From the NCBI GenBank assembly GCA_034359265.1, contig CP136896.1, positions 6,851,501-6,915,500 on the forward strand: a stretch of DNA of 64,000 nt. The letters run 5' to 3'. The notes under the pieces were generated by a model, which searched no databases, was not told the origin of the DNA, and worked only from the letters and a program-made list of their open reading frames with translations. Shown in pieces: positions 11,373 through 31,872 of the stretch (position 1 is the first letter of the stretch; each line of letters begins with the position of its first letter). Position numbers and translations under genes: made by a program. The DNA comes from Canna indica. Lineage: Eukaryota > Streptophyta > Magnoliopsida > Zingiberales > Cannaceae.

Positions 11373-11715
11373 TTGAGGAAATTCATTCTAAATTCATAAA
11401 AAATCTATTATTCCATTTCCATAACTTGTATCAGAAAAATAAGTTTTTTAGAGTTGAAAATCAATTTTTTTTCACCATTTTCAATTGGTTCAAAATTGGT
11501 CAAACCAGTTTAAAATTGGCCGAATCAGTTGAAAATTGACCGAATCAGTTAAAAATTGACCGAACCAGTTTAAAATTGGCCAAATCAGTTGAAAATGATG
11601 AAAAAAAATTAATTTTCAACTCTAAAAAATTTATTTTGCCGATACAAGTTATGAAAGTGATTTACCTGTGAATAATATTTTTTTGTGATTTTATTATGAA
11701 TTTAGGATGAATTTC
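11373..11715. mobile_element. Foldback element with long inverted arms
   Basis: The left arm runs from GGAAATTCATTCTAAATTCAT (about 11379) through ATAACTTGTATCAG and TTTAGAGTTGAAAATCAATT. It is matched in reverse by AATTAATTTTCAACTCTAAA through GATACAAGTTATGAAAGTG to ATGAATTTAGGATGAATTTC (about 11697-11715). The arms are about 120 bp and flank a small tandem repeat. A further partial copy of the right arm follows at about 11750-11870. Confidence 0.65.
11495..11600. repeat. Short tandem repeat, about 22-bp unit
   Basis: Five imperfect units of the form CCGAATCAGTTGAAAATTGA occupy the loop of the foldback element. Confidence 0.7.
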
Positions 11716-11890
11716 TCGAACATGTTTAAAATTGGCCGAGCTAGTTAAAAATGATGAAAAAAAATTGATTTTCAACTCTAAAAAAAATTATTTTGCTGAT
11801 ATAAGTTATGGAAGTGATTTACCTATGAATATTAATTTTTTTGTGATTTTATTATGAATTTTTTGAACCTATTTAAAATTAGTCAAACTA
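11716..11890. repeat. Partial second copy of the foldback right arm
   Basis: AATTGATTTTCAACTCTAAA, ATAAGTTATGGAAGTGATTT and GTGATTTTATTATGAATT repeat the right arm of the preceding foldback in the same orientation, again next to an AAAATTGGCCGA word. This suggests local duplication. Confidence 0.6.
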
Positions 11891-12165
11891 GTTAAAAATA
11901 GTATATGGAGGATAATCTGAATATATGGGTATTTATTTTTTTATTTAAGAAAAAAATGAATAGAGATTCTCTTTTTGAAAATAAAAACATATTTTTTTTT
12001 AAAAAAAGAAAAATATTGTATATTTGCAATTTTACCTTTTGCCCCGACAGTATTTATTGTAAAGGCAGCAAAGTAGTTCTGGGTTTACCCATTTCATTTC
12101 CCTCAAAAAGTAGCCAGAATTCCCAATCTAACCAAACTACAACAAAAATTAAAAAGTGAACTTTT

Positions 12166-12335
12166 TATGTACAACTACCAGCAAGCTCACCACCCAAGAT
12201 TGTTTGCTTGTCCATTTTTGGCAACTTCTTCAATATCTTCTTCCCCTCTTCTTCAATGGTCTGGTTGTCCAAGAACCAAGAGGCAATCTGGGCACTAACT
12301 GAGTAAACACTACCATATAGAACAGATGTTTTATC
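12166..12335 (-). other. Unrecognised open stretch, possible exon fragment
   Basis: The minus strand is open for about 55 codons and reads like real protein: TSVLYGSVYSVSAQIASWFL, then charged sequence ending GGELAGSC-T and a stop at about 12166. There is no local methionine start, so it could be a terminal exon or captured fragment. I do not recognise the family. Biased amino-acid composition is absent, which is why I list it. Confidence 0.3.
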
Positions 12336-12376
12336 CAATCAACTAGGTCTAGGTGTTAAACGCGGAATTTGAATGT

Positions 12377-12800
12377 TAGAAGTAGGGTTATTCACGGGTC
12401 GAGTCGGATTTGGAGGAAAAATCGGCCTGACCCGACCAACAAGTAATCGGGTTGAATCGGATCGAATTGTTTAAAAAATGAATATAAAAATATTTTTTTT
12501 AAAAAAATAATAATAGTTCTTCTGGCCATGTCTTCTCGGCAAGCCAATCAAAAGAATGAAACCCCTAGAAGCTTGCATGCAACCATGAACTTCAATTCTC
12601 AACCTGAACAAAAAACGCCGAGACAGGAGGAAGAGGACTAGCCTCTCAACAATTCTCAGCGCAGCAACTGACTCCACGACATCAAGTTGCACATTGAGCT
12701 GCATGGCCAGGCCCAACGCTACGAAAGCATATTTAAATGGTGAAGAATGGAGGCAGAGGAACACGGATCAGTCAAATGAACACTTGGTCTTGCTGACATG
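12377..12800. other. Possible hAT-like element end and unresolved sequence
   Basis: TAGGGTTATTCACGGGTCGA at 12377 resembles the left tips of the hAT-like elements elsewhere in the window (TAGGGRTG type) and is followed by their usual GGGTCGAGTCGG-like word repeats. No right tip was found. The remainder has no supported gene. Confidence 0.3.
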
Positions 12801-15114
12801 CCCGGCTACCAACAGCACATGATAACTCCAACTTTAGCAAAAAAAGAAAAAAATTGGAATTGGGATTCTGCTGCAGGGGCACATCAAGTCAATTGGAGAA
12901 AGTTTTTGATGCATCCAAGAGAAGCACCATCACAACTTAGGTGGTTCTATAGCTCATCTTCCTCTATGTTTGGATGCTTTTGTTTTAACATGAGCTTTCC
13001 ACACAAAATGATGGCTCTATCCAGTCAATCTCCAGATATATAAGAAGATGGAAAACCTGTGAAAAACACTACAGCAACATGCAATTCATGTTCGGAAAGA
13101 AAAAGCTGCCAAAAAAGTGCAATTAGAGAGAAATTGAAGCCTTCGATGTTAAAGCAAGCAATGTTGAACTTAGTGAGAGTGAAAGATCTGAGCTCAAGGC
13201 TGCCAAGATAACCTCGATAAGGTTTACCATGACGAAGACACTTATCGGAGACAATTCGAGTAAGAAAAATATGCGTCAAAGAGATGGAAACATACGATTC
13301 TTTCATTAAATCACATACAATTCTAGGAGGCATACTTGGATTCAGTCCTTGCAAGTAGGGAACTCATCTTCCTCTGATAATGAGGTGAATGCCAAAACTA
13401 TTCGAAACCACTTCATTGTTAAGTGACATGAATTGTTCACCCAACATGGAAAAGCTTCAAGATCTCGATGCTCCATTCCAAATTGAAGAAATTCATGTAG
13501 TCATCCGTGACTCCAGCAAGTACAAAGCACCATGCCTAGATGGCATTTCCAACGAGATTTACAAATCTGCTTAAAACTCTTTCAAAAGCGATCTTCACTG
13601 TCTCCACTAACCTACAAACATACCCAAAAACTTGGGCAGAATTAACAAAGGCTTCATAACACTCATTATGAAGATTGATGGTGCCAACAAGGTTCAGGAT
13701 TTTCAACCTAATTAGCCTTGGATATAGCATGGTTAAGATCTTTCCAAGGTTCTTACAAGACATTTATCGCCATTCATGGTCGATCTTATTGGAAATACAC
13801 AACGTGTATTCACACAAGGTTAAAGTAGCCTTGATTGCTTCATGTGCATGTATGAGACAATTTAGGCATGCAATCGGAGAAACAAGGATGATTTGCTAAT
13901 CAAAATTGACTTCGAGAAAGCTTTCGAAACACTAGCTTGTGAATCTATTTTAGAAATGTTGCATGCTCGTGGATTCCTCAAAAAATGGTACAACTCGGTC
14001 AAATACATCCTATACACCACAAACTCGGCTCTCTTAATCAATGAATGCATGGGCAAGCCTTTCGCTGACAAGCGTCAAGTCGGGTAGGGAAATCCTCTTT
14101 TCCCTTGTTCAATTTGGCAATGGAAAGCCTATCAAAGATCATCAATCATGTCCAAAATGGACTAATATATAGGAACAGTAATGAGTCCATCGTTGAAGGG
14201 GGTTTTACCCATGTTATTTTTTGTCGATAACTTAATGGTCGTCTATATAAACGAGTGAAATAGCATACTCAATCTAAAGATGCTTCTAGCTTGTTTTGAA
14301 TTGGCATCGGGCCTAAAGGTTAACATGGATAACTTGCCTCATCCATCTCCATGCAAATAAGGCTCTTGCTCAATGGATGATATCTTTGGGTGCAAAAGTG
14401 GCACATTCCCTTTGAAATATCTAGGCCTTCTACTTAGGATTCACAAACTTTTAAAAGATGATTGATTTTCGCTCATCAACCGGATTGACATAATTTTAAG
14501 AACATGGCAAGATAAATTGCTACTGAGAGCTAGAAGACTCATGTTTCACAACAGCATAATAACTACCAAGCCCTCATACAATCCTATCCATTTTCGAGGC
14601 CCATATTGGGTAATTATACAAATAGACAAACGAAGATGGAAATTGTTTTGGTTGAACCCAAACACACTAGCACATAAATAAAGGTAAATGCTTATCTGAG
14701 ATGGCAAACAATGACATGCTCTAAATAAGATGCATGGGAGGTAGGAATTTTGGAGATATCGAATTACACAACAAAAGCTCGACTTGGCTCATTGTTGCAG
14801 AAGATTATCGAAGGAAATGGTTTAATGTGGGTAGAGATCATCAAAGGAATGATTGGCCCCTATGGATAATGGTGCCAAAAATGGCCTCTTGCTACACTCT
14901 CTGATTTGGCGAAGCATTGAAGCTTAAATGCACCTTCAGATCCAGTGTAAGATAAGCTGGAGAAGAAGTCAACATCAAATTGTGGAAAGTATCATGGTCA
15001 AATGATGGGAAGCTATCAAATAAATAGCATCAACTTTAATGTTGGACGCAACAACTAGACATCGCTATAATGAATGCTAGGATCAAAGATTGAGGTAACT
15101 TTGTATATTGGAAT

Positions 15115-15477
15115 TGTTGGAATATTGAGGATCAACAAACAAGAACATGATCTTGAGAGCAAAAACAAATAATCTCTCATTTTTTGTGATGAAGTTATAC
15201 AACCAAAAGGAAAGATCAAAACAGGATTCTAGAGCTAAGAAAAGAAAAAAATACACTCGATAACTCAATCAAAATAAGGCTTCGCCTTTTTATATCTAAT
15301 TTGAAAAAAAGAGAAAATTACATATGTACCCTGTAATAACCAACTTACCTGTTGGCTTGCTTATTACAAATATGCCCTTTTATGTATACCTTTTCCATTG
15401 ATCAAGTAGTGACACCTTGGTCTTTCTTATTTACTTACTGACTTTATTTTGACTGTTGGTTTATCATTTTTGCAACA
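15115..15477 (-). repeat. 3' LTR of the Copia element
   Basis: A 363-bp direct copy of the right LTR, TG to CA. The adjacent internal sequence on the minus strand (TTTGAGGAGGACG) fits a polypurine tract. Confidence 0.92.
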
Positions 15478-18400
15478 CGTCCTCCTCAAACTGGAGATGA
15501 CAAAAAAGATTTTGCAATCCCAATTTGTCAATGAGAAATTGATGTCTATCTTTTGGCAAGACTTTGGTGAATATGTTAGCTTCTTGCAGTCTACTTGGAG
15601 TGTAGTTAGGCACAAGAAATTCCAGCTGAAACTTCTCTCTCACAAAATAGCAATTTGTCTCCAAATGCTTTGTGCGTTCATGAAAGACAGGGTTTCAGTA
15701 ATGTGAATTGCGCTTTGATTGTCGCAATACAACTTTACTGGTAAATTAACTTGAAAACCAAGTTCAGTAATCAATTTTGCCAATAAGATAGGCTCTGCAA
15801 TTGCACTTGACATTGCTCTCAGCTCATTTTTTGCTGAGGACCTGCTAATTGTAGTCTACTTCTTGCATTTCCATGAAACTAGGGCTTGTCCCATCTTCAT
15901 ACAATACCCGGTGACTAATCTTCTAGAGAAGGGGCAACTAGCCCAGTCAGCATCACAGAACCCAATGAGCTTCGTGTCTGATTTTGATGGATAAAAAAGG
16001 CCCAAGCCAAGAGTTGCTTTAAGATACTTTACCACTATGATTGCTGCCTTGTAATGAGTCATCATAGGGCTTTGTACATGTTGACTCAGACTATGCACCG
16101 CATACGAGATATCCGGCATGATAATTGTTATGTACAATAGTTTCCCAACCAGCCTTCTAAATGAGGTTTTATCCACTGGATGAGTCTCTTTTGATTCTTA
16201 ATTGGACTTGTGAGCTTTTGATTGCCCCTTAATTGGAGTTAGATGTGGTTTGTAGGATTTCAAATTCATTTCCTCCAAATTGTATTCCCTTTGCCATACA
16301 TGTATGCCCTTTTCATTTTTGTGCACTTCTAGTCTCAAAAAATATTGCATCTCCCCTGGATCCTTTATCTTGAATGTGTTGTCCAAAAAATATTTTATTT
16401 CTTGTATTCCCTCAACATCAATTCCAGTAAGTATCAAATCATCTACATAAACCAGTATTACCATGATTTTATCTTTGTTTTTTCTCACATACATACATGT
16501 ATCACTGTTGCATTGCTAAAAACCTAGGGAAATTATGTTGGATGAAAGTTTTGAAGACCACTGTCGCCCAGCCTGCTTTAGGCCATAAATTACTTTCTTG
16601 AGTTTACATACTTTCCCATCTTCATTTCTTCCATACCCAAGAGGCTTGCTCATCTATACTGTTTCATTTGATTCACCATGTAGGTATGCATTGTTAATAT
16701 CAAGCTGAAACAGTTTCCAATTGTTGGCTGCTGCTATTGAAATCATCACCCTAACATTAGTGAATTTTAATACTGGGGTGAATGTATCCTGGTAATCCAC
16801 TCATTCCACTTGCCTTTGCTACTAACCTTGATTTATACCTTTCAACACTCCCAACAGGTTTATATTTTGTTCTATAAACCCACTTGCATCCAATTTGATT
16901 TTTTCCTAGAGGAAGGTCACATAATCTCCAAGTATCATTTTCCTTAAGCGCGTGTAATTATGTTTGCATTGACTTTATCCGCACATAATTTTGAACAACA
17001 GCTTCATAGGTGTTGGGATCACTATGGTTGTCTATTTTGGCTATGAATGCAACATGTTGGGAAGTTGGGAAGTTATGTTGTTGAAGGATATGTAACTAGA
17101 AATGGGATACAACTTGGATGCATAGGAGGATGGCTTTTTTATGTTTTCTATACTTTTGGGGATTGACTTTTCACTCATGGCATTACATTGATAATCTTTT
17201 AGCTTTAGAGGTGGTTTAGTATTTCTCTTTTCCTTTTTATGAGCAATGGGTAAGGATTCTGACTGGGAAGGAACATGGACATCTAAAATATTTTGAGTGT
17301 GTAGATCTTGTGAAATAACTGATATTAGTTCATATGATGTTTGGGTCAGCTATCTCTTCATGACTTTGAGGTGGATTGTTCATCATTTGTGGACTAAGTA
17401 TTTTGTGATCACAAGGTGGATTGCTCATTGTTTGTGGGGTAAGTAAGAAATTTTCAAAATTTTCAAAATCTTTTTCATTCTGCTCTACAAGTAGTATAGG
17501 AACTATAGTGTCTCCGGAGGCTGTTTGAGAATAGGGAAATATGGTTTCAATGAATACCACATATCTTGACACTAAGAATTTTTGTGTCAATATGTTGTAA
17601 AGCTTGTAACCCTTTTGTGCGTATGGGTATCCTATAAAAATACATTGGTATTTGCTTAGTTCAAACTTCCCTCTTCCTGGTTTAGGAGTGCTTGCATAGC
17701 ACAAGCATTCGAACACTCTTAGGTGGTTAAGTGATGGCACTTTGTTGTAGAGTAATTCAAATGGATTCTTATTGTCCAACAAGGGGCTTGGAAGTCTATT
17801 GATCAGGTAGATAGTTGTTAAGACACACTCTTCCCAAAACCTTAGAGGTACATTTTATTGAGTAAATGGGCATGAGCTTTGGTGTAGGATCCCTCTTTCT
17901 AGAAAGAAACTTTTTATGATAGCATTGAAAAATTCTCCCCCATTGTTTGTTCTAAAACATTTGACAGAGGTATTGAACTGAGTCTGCACTAGGTTAACAA
18001 AACTTATCAACATATTTGACACTTGATTTTTCGAAAACATCAAGAATGTCCAGCAACTTCTGGAGTAGTCATCAACTATGGTAAGAAAACAAGAACATCC
18101 ACAATGGGTTTTGACCTTGAAAGGTCCCCAAGCATCACAATGCATTAATTCAAAAGGTAAAGTAGATGAAATGTTACTTGACTGAAAAGGTAATCTACAT
18201 TATTTTGCTATTGGACAAATGTTGCAACGCAACTTAGGAGAACACTTAACATCATGAATGGAATTTGATAAAAGCATCATCCTAGACTGAGACATATGTC
18301 CCGATATTAAATGCCATAAAGAATATTTATCATGAAGAATTGAAAAAACTTTTGGTGGAGATCTTGAAGGTGTTTGAGATATCAGGTAAAGGTCATGACT

Positions 18401-20450
18401 TTCTCTACCAATCCCCAGAACTTTCCTGGTAGTAAGGTCCTAGATATAATAATGAGTGGCATTGTAAGGTACTGAACAGTTTAATTCCTTTATAATTTTG
18501 CTAATTAACATGAGATTAAACTGAAAAGTAGGTACTGATAAAACATGCTTGAGGGTGAGCTGGACATTTATGGTGGCATCTCCTATGTAGGATACTGGTG
18601 CTTTGGTGCCATTTGGAAAGACTACATGCTTAGTTTTGATAGGCTTTATTTTTTTTTATGTAAAGAAGTGTTGGTTGTGGATATGTGGTTTGTGGCACCA
18701 CTATCCAAAATCCAATTGTGAATACATTTATTTGTCAAAAAACAAACATAATTACCTGCACAATTGACCATTTGACTCCCTGAAGCTCCTACTGAAAGCG
18801 TCCCATTTAGCATACTTAGAGATGACAATATTATCCGCACCCGCGGATATCCGCGGATATTTATCCGACACGGGTCAGGTATGGGGAACATATTATACCC
18901 ACGGGTACAGGTATGGGTATAAATTTTTACTCATTTAATAAACGGGTACGGGTATGGATATTATACTATCTACACCCGCGGATACCCACTACTCGCCAAT
19001 ATATATGAAACATTAAATTTGTAGTTTTATATATTAATATCTAATGGAAAGTTTAAAAATAAATCTAAATCATCTATTCATTGGATTTCATTTATCTAAA
19101 TATAATATATTTTTATATATTATATAAATTCCCAATTTTAGTTGAAAATACTTTGATTTTAAATTTAATGTTGTATAAATAGATATTACTATTTCTTAAG
19201 ACAATTTTATGGTTTAGAATTTAATTGTTACGTAGTTTATTTTGTGATTTAATGTTTCTCAATCAAGTTATTAATAGGGGTGAAATGAGAATCATTGATG
19301 ATATACTATCAAAATAAAATGAATATTTTTATGATTTTATCATATATTAAATGGATATCCGCGGATATCCGCATGTATCAATTACCCACGAGGGGACGGG
19401 TGACGGATACCCGTCGTGGGTGCAGGTGCGGGTACGAAAGACGAGTTTAGTAAACGAGTGCGGGTGCGTGTGCGTGTGCGGGTGCGGGTGTGGCACTATT
19501 CGCCTCGAACCCACCCCACTGACATCCCTAAGCATACTCATCAGTATATTCAGTTTCTCAGCAAAGCCGGTGACTGATTCATCATTTACTAGTGTGTTTT
19601 CAGCATCATCATCGGCATTATTCTCTTGTGTTTTTTCAATTTTCTGAATTTGATATGCTGATTTTTGCTTAGCACTTGGTTCCCGAATTTTTGGCTTTCC
19701 TCCGAATAATTTTTTATTTGAGGGATATCCATGTAGTTTATAACATTGTTCTCTTGAATATTCAGGTCTACCACATTACTCACATTCCTTATCTCTCTTT
19801 GCCTGAGCACCTTTGTACCTTGAATTTAAATGAGAGCTTTTTAAAGCCACATATTCTATATTGCCCGTTGCAGTTGAAGCAATTTCTCTTTGTTTCTCTT
19901 CTTGTTCAATCATTGAGTAGGCTTGCTCTATACTCAGGAGAGGTTTCATGAGCAGAATTTGGTCTCTCACCCCTACGTAATTTTCATTCAAACCCATGAG
20001 AAATGATCTCAATCTTCTCCTTTCATTAGTTCTGATTCCTGCCATGCAACAACACCTATCCTCAAGCTCAGCAGAATCCAACTCGTCCCATAGGGACTTT
20101 CAATTGTGTGTAATACGATGCTACTGATAAGTTCAACTGTCAGGTATTGCTGATTTGAGCCTCAACCTCAAAAATTCTGAGTTCATTATTCCTGCCATGT
20201 CATTGCACCTTCTCCATTGAACAAACAACGAAGAATCACAACCATGATTTTTGACGCTTCCATCAATAAAGCCCAACTTGTTCTTTGCAAACAACACCAT
20301 TAACATGGACTCTCTCCATGGTAAATAGTTTGCACTTCCTACTAATTGAACCAATACCAAATTTGTACCTAGATGATCGCTACTGTTAAGCGCCATCGAA
20401 TCATCTATTGATGATAGAACACTGCCTCTCTCACTGGTTGAGCTCTCCAT
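15478..20450 (-). pseudogene. Copia gag-pol polyprotein, degenerate
   Basis: Read from right to left on the minus strand. The gag part starts near MESSTSERGS (about 20450), with the typical VQLVGSANYLPW-like segment near 20340 (here VLVQLVGSANYLPWRESM). The protease motif WILDSGATNHIS lies near 18700. The integrase core HCDAWGPF to CFRTNNGGEF lies at 17855-18145, and the integrase C-terminal region at 17330-17782. RT with LVYVDDLILTG is near 16430. RNase H with FCDADWASCPFSRR is near 15920, and the terminal QEANIFTKVLPKD is near 15560. In integrase the catalytic Asp of the usual TDNG motif is Asn (TNNG). The stretch between the core and C-terminal parts is deleted around 17800-17855. Stops occur in several places. 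The hAT-like insertion splits gag from protease. Confidence 0.88.
18817..19530. mobile_element. hAT-like non-autonomous element with exact 8-bp target duplication
   Basis: The tips TAGAGATGACAA and GACATCCCTA are inverted, and the insertion is flanked by the exact 8-bp repeat AGCATACT (18809-18816 and 19531-19538). It lies within Copia coding sequence. The interior has GGATATCCGCGG palindromes and GCGGGTGCGGGT-like word arrays near both ends and AT-rich sequence in the middle. It has no coding capacity of its own. Confidence 0.9.
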
Positions 20451-20640
20451 ATTTGGATCGATGATGATTTTGATCTGAAGTAGGCAAAGAGTTTCTCCTA
20501 CCAAATGAACACCTTCGATCAATGAGTTCCGCCTATTTTGTTAATGGCGTGAGTTGAACGAAAAAAAGGGATATGAAACTTCATGATCTGAAGGAATCAG
20601 ATTTGTCACCTTCTATCACTGTAGATGATCTGATTGATTA

Positions 20641-20654
20641 CTGCTCTGATACCA
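20641..20654 (-). other. Copia primer-binding site
   Basis: The minus strand reads TGGTATCAGAGCAG directly adjoining the 5' LTR. TGGTATCAGAGC is the standard plant Copia site complementary to initiator Met-tRNA. Confidence 0.92.
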
Positions 20655-21016
20655 TGTTGGAGTATTGAGGATCAACAAACAAGAACATGATCTTGAGAGC
20701 AAAAACTAATAATCTCTCATTTTCTGTGATAAAGTTAATTATACAGCCAAAAGAAAAGACCAGAACATGATTCTAGAGCTAAGAAAAAGGAAAAATACAC
20801 TCGATAACTCAATCAAACTAATGCTTCACCTTTTTATATCTAATTTGGAAAAAAGGAAAATTACATATGTGCAATGTAGTAACCAACCTACTCGTTGGCT
20901 TTCTTATTACAAATATGCCCTTTTATGTATACAGTTTTCATTGATCAAGTAGTGGCACCTTGGTCTTTCTTATATACTGACTTCATTTTGATAGCTGATT
21001 TATCATTTCTGCAACA
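20655..21016 (-). repeat. 5' LTR of the Copia element
   Basis: A 362-bp TG to CA repeat matching 15115-15477 and followed by the GGAAT target duplication. Confidence 0.92.
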
Positions 21017-21785
21017 GGAATATATATTGGGTTCAAAAACTTCATCGACTCATCGCTCATCATAGAGCTACTATGCGACCTCTCAAACATAAGCATGACA
21101 TCTAGCGAAGACAAATTACTCTAGAAATGGGCTAAAAAGGGCTTCTTCACTATGAGCTCCCTTAATTATCTCTTGAACTTTCGAGGAATCAATGACTGCA
21201 TTGCTCCCTTTGTTTGGCACAACAAGCTTCCGGGAAGATCTCCATTTTTTGGATGGTTAGCTTACAAAATCAAACTATTAATCAAAGATAGGCTTTTCAC
21301 GAGAGGAATTAATCAACATTAATATTGCATGCATATTGTGTGGAGCAAGCCTGAAATGCCATAATCACCTTTCCAAGCCTGATCCTACACTAACAAAGGA
21401 TGGATGGCATTCTTAAATTCGATCGGCTCAAGATATCTCGCTCTATTATCTCCCATGGGATTGCAACATTGCCACCAATACCAAGAGCAAACACTCAAAC
21501 AACTTCCACAAATTACTTATGCAGAAATGATTCATTTGGTATAGAAGGAGACAAAGGTATTTCCAAAGTGATCTTCTTTGTGCAATATCACTCGCCATCT
21601 CCTCAATTGCCATGTACACAAACTAACCCAGTAGAGCTACTCTAAAAACTCACAAGTGGTTATTAAACATATTTGATGTTTTCATGATCTTTTTCTATTT
21701 TTGGCTTTCTTCTCCTCTCTCCCTTCTTGTATTCTCTTGTATAGCTCATGAATTGAATACAATAAGCTTTCTTTCGAGAAAAAAT

Positions 21786-23748
21786 CTAGTCAAACACAAT
21801 CGAATCAAGTCCAACAACATGCTGACTCGCTGAATTTGATTTTAGAGATCTAAAAATATTAAATTTTGAGAGACTAAAATTGATCCCAATAATTATCAAT
21901 ATAATTTAAATATAGGTCAAAGTAAAATTTTATTAAAGTATCATATATTTAGTCTTTAAAATATTATTCATATAACTTTTAACCTTCAAACTTTTAGCCT
22001 CCTAATACACGTACCCAACTACCCATATACCTAAAAAATGCTGAAAAAGAAAACATGAATTGTAGTTCGACTTAAATTAATAGGTACCAGACTGCAGAAA
22101 TCATCAGCTAATTTACTGGCTTGCAGAATCAGTCAATATTGCAAATAAAAAATAACTACTGGTTGAGAAATTGAACCGAGTTAACCGAGTATTCTTTCAC
22201 CAGACATGATTTTGACTTTGGAAGCCTTTAAATTTCGATCACTTTGCAAGTTTGACTTGAAAGAAATCTTGACAATAGATTTACATGCACTGATTAATCA
22301 AATACCTCATTCTCTAAAGTTTCAACGGAGGGGGTGGCATTGGCATTTCCCACAAACTATAATGAGCAGATCAATTCCAATTAAATTTCCATTGAACAAA
22401 TTAAACCGGATAAAAACAAGGATCCCCTTCAGTCAATTTGAAAAATAGGCTCCTTCTAAAGTAAATTGTTCTCAATTAATTAATTGTGCTGGTTGAAGAG
22501 TCAAGTCCATGCATGCTAACTAAAACGACAATGGTAGGAACAACTAAATAAATATATGAAAATGATAGGAACGACTAAATAAATATATGAAAAAGATATT
22601 TTTATAAATTATAAATATATATTTCAATTCATTATTTCTCGTGTCCAGACTTTACACACTAGTAGTCACTTTCTTTCGATGTCAGCAATTCTGATTTTTA
22701 GCTCGTGGTCTGAGATGATATATATATATAAAGACTCGCATGAACAATAGTCAAACTGTAGTCTTCCAGGTTAAGGAATACGCTAGCTGTTGCTTCCATG
22801 TAATTTACTATCTTCTTCAATAACTTGCTTCCGTGTGAAACAGTTACAAGGGGTGGATATTGGCACAATCTGAGCAGAAACCAAGCAAAATATTTTTTTT
22901 GTTCAGCATGTTGTTTTACTAAAACAGTGTGAAAATAGTATACAAGGGCATTTAGGGTCCACTCACAAATTTGGTTTCGATTTTAGTAACTTTTTTTTGC
23001 AGTTTTGGTTTTGGTCATTTCGAAATTTATAGTTCCGATTTTGGTATTGCTGAAATTTTGATATAACAAATATATTCCCTACATATTAATATCCTCCATA
23101 TATCTCTCATTATAATACAAACAGGAATAGTTGGATTAACCAAATCAGCCAATGGAGATACAAGATCATTGGTCTGCGTGCAGTTTTTTCAAATTTGCAA
23201 GGATAGAATCTCTCAACTTAATTTAGAGAAATATACAAGCATCACTGACTTCATAAGGATGTATATTATATATAATGTGATTTAGCCGACATGAAATAGG
23301 GACTGAAATATCCCATCAGGGCAACTGACATTGATCAGCAAGGGACAGTTTTGTCCCCTTCTCATAATTGATTTGAAATAAAACTATCTTGTTTGGAATA
23401 TGACATATTTCTGAGTTATTTATTTAATTTATTCTTTCATGAAAGAACAATACAACATTCCAGATCCCCCTCCAAAAAAGTAGTTTCAGCCTATGTGGCA
23501 CGGCACTCTCTCTAATCTAGTGTATGCATGAGACTTCCCAATGGCCATGGCCACCACATGTTAGGAATGTGAGGGTGACAAAGTATTTGGGGGATAACTT
23601 TGGTAGTTATTTAGATTTTGAATCAAATCTACGATGAAGTCATACATCTTGACTTCAAGAGCATCTAAGTTGACTCAGAAGCAGAAGCTTGCTATAAACA
23701 TGCAGAAGAAGTTGGCTTTTCTCTTTTATCAAGAAGAGAGTAAAAGCA
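21786..23748. other. Intergenic region upstream of the receptor kinase
   Basis: No gene or clear transposon end was seen. A TATATATATAAAGAC element at about 22718-22733 could be a TATA box, but it is about 1 kb before the start codon. The kinase promoter must lie in this stretch, but I cannot place it. Confidence 0.4.

Positions 23749-31872
<8,124 letters not shown>

Larger units (their letters stand above)
15115..21016 (-). mobile_element. Copia LTR retrotransposon, complete with both LTRs, inserted in the L1
   Basis: The two LTRs (15115-15477 and 20655-21016) start TGTTGG and end GCAACA. The whole is flanked by the exact 5-bp duplication GGAAT (15110-15114 and 21017-21021). The primer-binding site, complementary to initiator Met-tRNA, sits next to the right LTR, so transcription runs on the minus strand. 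Domain order on that strand is gag, protease, integrase, RT, RNase H, which defines Copia. By eye the LTRs differ at about one position in ten, so the insertion is not recent. A 714-bp hAT-like element interrupts it at 18817-19530. Confidence 0.95.
13030..21785 (+). mobile_element. L1-type LINE remnant, split by a Copia insertion
   Basis: Degenerate L1 ORF2 sequence reads on the + strand. The pre-RT block (LDAPFQIEEIHVVIRDSSKY, then KAPCLDGISNEIYK) lies at about 13459-13574. The RT core block with IDFEKAFETL and GFLKKWYNSVKYILYTT lies at 13893-14087. RT C-terminal and thumb sequence runs to about 15000. After the Copia element the zf-RVT-like part continues (FFGWLAYKIKLLIKDRLFTRG at about 21247-21310). 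A typical LINE 3' end with TTGTATAGCTCATGAATTGA and TTTCTTTCGAGAAAAAA closes it at about 21785. Numerous stops and frameshifts show it is old. The 5' end and target duplication were not resolved. Confidence 0.75.
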
